Assembly (NCBI GenBank): GCA_017531065.1
Contig: JAFXLR010000016.1
Coordinates: 1 to 8,190 of the forward strand
Direction of reading: 5' to 3'
From: Bacilli bacterium
GTDB lineage: Bacteria > Bacillota_I > Bacilli_A > RFN20 > CAG-826
DNA: 8,190 bases
Shown: piece by piece, positions 4,774 to 8,190 of the stretch
Numbering within the stretch: the stretch's first letter is position 1
Layout of the letters: the number at the start of each line of letters is the position of its first letter
Notes under the pieces: generated by a model
Databases searched by the model: none
Seen by the model: only the letters and a program-made list of their open reading frames with translations
Told to the model about the DNA's origin: nothing
Translations under genes and position numbers: made by a program

Positions 4774-5760
4774 ATGATTGAGAAGATTATCGACAAAGCA
4801 AACTCAAATCAGAAGGCGGAGAAGTACGTTCGTAGGCTCTTAGAGAACGCCCCGCTTTCTTTGATATACAAAACCTTCAGGAAAAAGGACATCAAGGTCA
4901 ATGACCACTGGATCAAAAAGGACCACGTCCTTATGGAAGGAGACACGCTTCGTATCTACATCACTGAGGCCCAGTTAGCCGAATTCCAAAAACCAAGGGA
5001 AGCCGTTAAAGCCCCTCTTGAATACCCAATCGTCTATGAAGACGAGAATATCCTCGTCGTCGATAAACCTTCTGGCCTTTTGGTCATCGGAGACGATAAG
5101 GAAAGCCGTAACACCTTAGCAAGAAAGGTTCTTGATTACCTTTATTACAAAGGCGAATTTGATCCTGCTAATCATTCCTTCGTTCCATCTCCTGCCCATA
5201 GGCTTGATAGAAATACCGCTGGTCTTGTCGTCTTTGGCAAAACCAATGAAGCCTTAAGTGAGCTCACACGACTCTTTAAAGAGAGAGACGACATTGAGAA
5301 AAAGTACCTTGCGATAGTAGTGGGCACCACCGACAAAGAAGGTACGATCAATAAGCCTCTCAAGAAAGACTCAAATACCGGTCTTGTAACCGTTTGCCCT
5401 CTCGAAAAAGGCGGCAAAACCGCAATAACCAAATACAAAACCCTCAAAACCGTGATGGGCTTCTCCCTCATTGAAGTGGAACTTCTCACAGGCAGAACGC
5501 ATCAGATCCGCGCCCACCTCGCATCGATTGGCCATCCAATCATGGGAGATGGCAAATACGGCGACTTCCAAAACAATCGTTACGTCAAAACAAACTATGG
5601 CTGGTCGAACCAGTTCTTGCACGCTTACAAGATGAGCTTCAAGCACCCTCTTCCGCCTCTAGATTACCTAGCAGGGAAGGTCTTTGAGTCAAAACTTAGC
5701 GAAGAGGAAGCACATATTGTCCAAATATTCTTTGAAACGCCTAAAATATTCTATGAATAG
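4774..5760 (+). CDS. RluC/RluD-family 23S rRNA pseudouridine synthase
   Basis: 328 residues. It isomerises uridines to pseudouridine in large-subunit rRNA. An N-terminal S4 RNA-binding domain (about 13-63) includes LIYKTFRKKDIKVN and ends EGDTLRIYI. The catalytic domain starts about residue 83 with the YEDENILVVDKPSG strand-turn, then HRLDRNTAG (142-150) with catalytic Asp145, a KKYLAIVVG stretch and the GRTHQIRAHL motif that shapes the active site. The S4 signature with a 'LIY..FRKK.IKVN' pattern is more RluC-like than RluD-like, but Bacillota paralogues are hard to separate by eye, so no symbol is given. It leads an operon with the phosphohexomutase: the next ATG is 17 nt past the stop. The start is ATG at 4774, just downstream of an extended -10 and without a Shine-Dalgarno. 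Confidence 0.92.
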   Translation: MIEKIIDKANSNQKAEKYVRRLLENAPLSLIYKTFRKKDIKVNDHWIKKDHVLMEGDTLRIYITEAQLAEFQKPREAVKAPLEYPIVYEDENILVVDKPSGLLVIGDDKESRNTLARKVLDYLYYKGEFDPANHSFVPSPAHRLDRNTAGLVVFGKTNEALSELTRLFKERDDIEKKYLAIVVGTTDKEGTINKPLKKDSNTGLVTVCPLEKGGKTAITKYKTLKTVMGFSLIEVELLTGRTHQIRAHLASIGHPIMGDGKYGDFQNNRYVKTNYGWSNQFLHAYKMSFKHPLPPLDYLAGKVFESKLSEEEAHIVQIFFETPKIFYE

Positions 5761-5764
5761 AATC

Positions 5765-5770
5765 AGGAGG
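5765..5770 (+). promoter_or_regulatory. Shine-Dalgarno of the phosphohexomutase
   Basis: A perfect AGGAGG sits seven bases before ATG 5778, within the 17-nt gap after the pseudouridine synthase stop. It confirms this start and indicates strong initiation. Confidence 0.85.
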
Positions 5771-5777
5771 AATAACC

Positions 5778-7496
5778 ATGGCTGATTTAGTGAAACAGAA
5801 CTACGAAAGATGGATGGCCTCTCCAAAGGTCAGCGAAGAGGATAAGAAAGCCCTCGCCGCATTGACCCCAGAGGAAAAGGATGCCGCCTTCTTCAAAGAC
5901 GTCGAATTCGGAACCGCCGGCATGCGCGGATTCATTGGTCCAGGCACCAACAAGATGAATGACTTCACCGTCAAGAAAGCCACGGTCGCCTTCGGCATGT
6001 ACCTTCTTGAGAAGATCCCTGGCTCCAAAGAAATGGGTGTTGTTATCTCCCACGACAACCGCTTCAAATCCCGCGAGTTCACCCTTCTCTCTGCAGAAAT
6101 CCTCAACGAAATGGGCATAAAAGCCTATATCTTCGATGCCCTTCGCCCAGTCCCAGAGCTTTCCTTCGCCGTCCGTAAGATGAAGGCCGCTGGCGGTATC
6201 ATGATCACCGCCTCCCATAACCCAAAGGAATATAACGGCTACAAGGTCTACGATGAGACTGGCTGCCAGCTTGTCCCAACCAAGATCTCAAGAATGCTCG
6301 AAATCCTTGCCTCCCTCCCAGATGAGCTCACTGTTGAGGCTCCAAAAGCCGAGAAGAAAGCCGAGACCATCACCCTTGGCAAAGAAATCGATGATGAATA
6401 TGTTTCCCTTGTCATGAAGACCCAGGTCAATCCTGATCTTCCAAAGAAGGGCTTCAAGATTGTTTATTCTCCACAGCACGGCGCTTCATATGAGAACGCT
6501 ATGCGTATCTTCAAAGACTGTGGATATGAAATCTATCCAGTCGAAAAGCAATGCATCCACGATCCTGCCTTTGGCGGAACCGAATCCCCAAACCCAGAGA
6601 ACGCGGAAGCCTTCAATGAATCCATCAAGCTCGCCAAAGAGATCGGCGCTCAGTTAACAGTCATGACCGACCCAGATGGCGATAGATGTGGCCTTAGCTA
6701 TCTCTCGAGCAAAGGAACCTACGAAAGACTTACCGGCAACCAGAGTGCCGCCCTTCTCATGGAGTACCTTTTCTCTGAAAGAAAGAAGCAGGGCAAGCTC
6801 TCTCCAAACGGCGTCATGTATGACACTATCGTCACTAGCGACTTAGGCAGAAAGATTGCCAAAGCCTATGGCTTATCCAACGAAAGCTTCCTTACCGGTT
6901 TCAAATATATCGGCAATAGAATCGACTTCTATGAGAAGCAAGGACATGGTCCTCACTTCGAATTCGGATACGAAGAGTCATATGGCTGCATCGTCGAACC
7001 ATTCGTGAGAGACAAAGACGGCATCCAAGCCATTCTTCTCTATAGCGAAATGGCTCTCAGTTATTACCTCAAAGGCATCCCGCTTGATGTCGCTTATGAG
7101 AACCTCGAGAAGAAGTATGGTTACCACATGACCATCACCAAGAGCGTTTCCTTCTTTGGCTCTAGTGGCGCTTCCGAAATGGCCAAGATCATGGAGAAGG
7201 CCCATAACAGCCTCCCACATGAAGTCGACGGCATGAAAGTCGTCATCATTGAGGACTACATCAAACTCGAGAAGCAGGACCTCAGAACCGGTGAAAAGAC
7301 CAAACTCGACTACGATAAGTCTGAAGTCGTCCGTCTCATCTTCGAGGATTCTTCGTGGATTGCTATTAGACCAAGTGGAACCGAGCCAAAGTGCAAGTTC
7401 TATGTTGAGGTCTTCCAAAAGGATGGCAATGGCTTAAAAGAGAGGACTGAACACCTCATCGCAACCTTGCTTGAAAGCCTTGGAGTTAAGGCCTAA
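5778..7496 (+). CDS. pgcA: Phosphoglucomutase/phosphomannomutase (alpha-D-phosphohexomutase, PgcA-like)
   Basis: 572 residues, the normal length for the Bacillota alpha-phosphoglucomutase group. It interconverts glucose-1-phosphate and glucose-6-phosphate (possibly also mannose phosphates), linking glycolysis to UDP-glucose and cell-envelope glycolipid precursors. The four family domains are all marked: GTAGMRG near the N-terminus (45-51), the phosphoserine loop TASHNP (144-149, catalytic Ser146), the metal-binding loop DPDGDR (298-303, three Asp side chains), a sugar-selecting region containing EFGYEESYG, and the phosphate-binding RPSGTEPK loop (531-538) in the last domain. All key residues are intact. 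Codon use is heavily C-ending, suggesting high expression. It is the second gene of the operon with the pseudouridine synthase. Its stop overlaps the stop of the opposing HAD gene, and no clear terminator intervenes. Family is firm; sugar preference is inferred. Confidence 0.94.
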   Translation: MADLVKQNYERWMASPKVSEEDKKALAALTPEEKDAAFFKDVEFGTAGMRGFIGPGTNKMNDFTVKKATVAFGMYLLEKIPGSKEMGVVISHDNRFKSREFTLLSAEILNEMGIKAYIFDALRPVPELSFAVRKMKAAGGIMITASHNPKEYNGYKVYDETGCQLVPTKISRMLEILASLPDELTVEAPKAEKKAETITLGKEIDDEYVSLVMKTQVNPDLPKKGFKIVYSPQHGASYENAMRIFKDCGYEIYPVEKQCIHDPAFGGTESPNPENAEAFNESIKLAKEIGAQLTVMTDPDGDRCGLSYLSSKGTYERLTGNQSAALLMEYLFSERKKQGKLSPNGVMYDTIVTSDLGRKIAKAYGLSNESFLTGFKYIGNRIDFYEKQGHGPHFEFGYEESYGCIVEPFVRDKDGIQAILLYSEMALSYYLKGIPLDVAYENLEKKYGYHMTITKSVSFFGSSGASEMAKIMEKAHNSLPHEVDGMKVVIIEDYIKLEKQDLRTGEKTKLDYDKSEVVRLIFEDSSWIAIRPSGTEPKCKFYVEVFQKDGNGLKERTEHLIATLLESLGVKA

Positions 7497-8190
7497 TTAA
7501 GAAGCAATTCTTCTAACTTATGGGCAACAGCGTCATCGTTGTTGCCTTTTTCTAATGAAGGGACTTTTTCGGAAAGTAAGTGGGATTTGCAGGGGAAAAC
7601 ATGATATTTTAAGCCTGCAAATGCGAGCATTTTGTAGTCACTGTCGCTGTCTCCGAAGGCAATGATGTCTTTTGGTTCGATGCCATAATGCTTAGCGATA
7701 TACTCGGCTGCATTGCCTTTGTCGTAATGGGCGTAATAAGCTTCGCAGTGTTTTGAGTTTCCCCAGTGACGGCAGCCCATCGGGGCGTGCCTCTCAACGA
7801 TCTCTTTGAGTTTCTCGTCGTATTCTTTTTCCGCTTCAAAGATTAAAGCGAACACATCCTTCGTGAGATAGTCTTCCGCTTTGCCTGTTTCGATTCTCTC
7901 GCCCATCTTTGGGAAGTAACCGATGAGGAATGGATCAAGGTTATGCATGAAGATCTTCTCATCATCTTCGAAGGCTAAATTGAGAAGAGGGAAATCAATC
8001 TCCGAAAGAATGGCTTTGACGTCGTTCAAAGGGAAAGCCTCTTTGAGAGGTGGGAATGACTTATCGTTAGGATCAGTTACGTAGGTGCCGTTATAGGCAA
8101 TGAAAGGTGTATCTAATCCTAGTTGCTTATAGTAGGGGAGCATCGCCCTAGGAGGACGTCCTGAGGCAAGGATGACTTTATGTCCTTTCT
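7493..8190 (-). CDS. Cof-type HAD phosphatase, N-terminus cut by window edge
   Basis: The reading frame stays open to the right edge, giving 231 residues of the C-terminal part. The Met at 8143 is internal, because the 15 codons before it (KGHKVILASGRPPRA) contain HAD motif II (ASGR) and match the family. Motif I (DxDGT) lies outside the window. After motif II comes LGLDTPFIAYNGTYV, the typical Cof link into the cap, then an acidic cap region, a Lys-containing segment (DKGNAAEYIAKHYGI) and motif IV GDSDSDYKMLAFAG. The usual GDxxND is GDSDSD here, keeping both metal-binding Asp but losing the common Asn. It is a second member of the family in this window and runs towards the mutase gene; the two stop codons overlap. 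Substrate unknown. Confidence 0.9.
   Translation of the reverse strand, partial: KGHKVILASGRPPRAMLPYYKQLGLDTPFIAYNGTYVTDPNDKSFPPLKEAFPLNDVKAILSEIDFPLLNLAFEDDEKIFMHNLDPFLIGYFPKMGERIETGKAEDYLTKDVFALIFEAEKEYDEKLKEIVERHAPMGCRHWGNSKHCEAYYAHYDKGNAAEYIAKHYGIEPKDIIAFGDSDSDYKMLAFAGLKYHVFPCKSHLLSEKVPSLEKGNNDDAVAHKLEELLLN

Noticed and set aside
7477..7492. GCCTT-GGAGTT-AAGGC as a terminator for the mutase or the opposing HAD gene
   Set aside because: The stem has only 5 bp and no proper U-tract on either strand.
1..8190. CRISPR array, insertion sequence, prophage or attachment site next to tRNA-Ser
   Set aside because: No spaced direct repeats, transposase or integrase are seen, and there is no duplicate of the tRNA 3' end within the window.

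Overview
The window reads as ordinary chromosomal DNA of a mid-GC Bacillota (Firmicutes), most likely from the Bacilli/Erysipelotrichia side. The evidence is a long-form ribosome hibernation factor, two Cof-type HAD hydrolases, a PgcA-like phosphohexomutase, classic Rho-independent terminators and sigma-A-type promoters. Trp is encoded by TGG and one gene ends in TGA, so this is the standard bacterial code and not the Mycoplasma code. The lineage is an inference from gene content and codon style, not from a marker gene.

Layout. 1-60: terminator of a gene to the left. 189-743: hpf, closed by its own terminator. 850-1657: a two-gene overlapping unit, a small basic protein followed by a divergent Zeta-toxin-like P-loop protein, with a strong promoter and an inverted repeat over its -35. 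1706-3989: a three-gene operon (Cof-type HAD phosphatase, an unrecognised helical 303-residue protein, a two-helix membrane protein with a charged tail) ending at a 12-bp-stem terminator. 4069-4503: an unrecognised small multi-pass membrane protein. 4537-4627 (minus): tRNA-Ser(GGA) with a good promoter and its own terminator. 4774-7496: an operon of an RluC/RluD-type pseudouridine synthase and a phosphoglucomutase/phosphomannomutase. 7493-8190 (minus): the 3' part of a second Cof-type HAD phosphatase, running off the right edge and meeting the mutase gene stop to stop.

How it fits together. Most of it is housekeeping: ribosome hibernation, rRNA modification, tRNA supply, sugar-phosphate conversion and small phosphatases. 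Two places stand out. The first is the 850-1657 pair, which has the architecture of a toxin-antitoxin or small regulatory module but a P-loop protein with degenerate catalytic motifs. The second is the 1706-3989 operon, which couples a phosphatase to two proteins I cannot identify. A third pattern is translational: the promoter-proximal genes at 850, 1706, 4069 and 4774 sit 6-15 nt after a -10 element with no Shine-Dalgarno, which suggests leaderless or nearly leaderless mRNAs. Operon-internal genes and hpf generally carry a Shine-Dalgarno, though it is weak at 3519.
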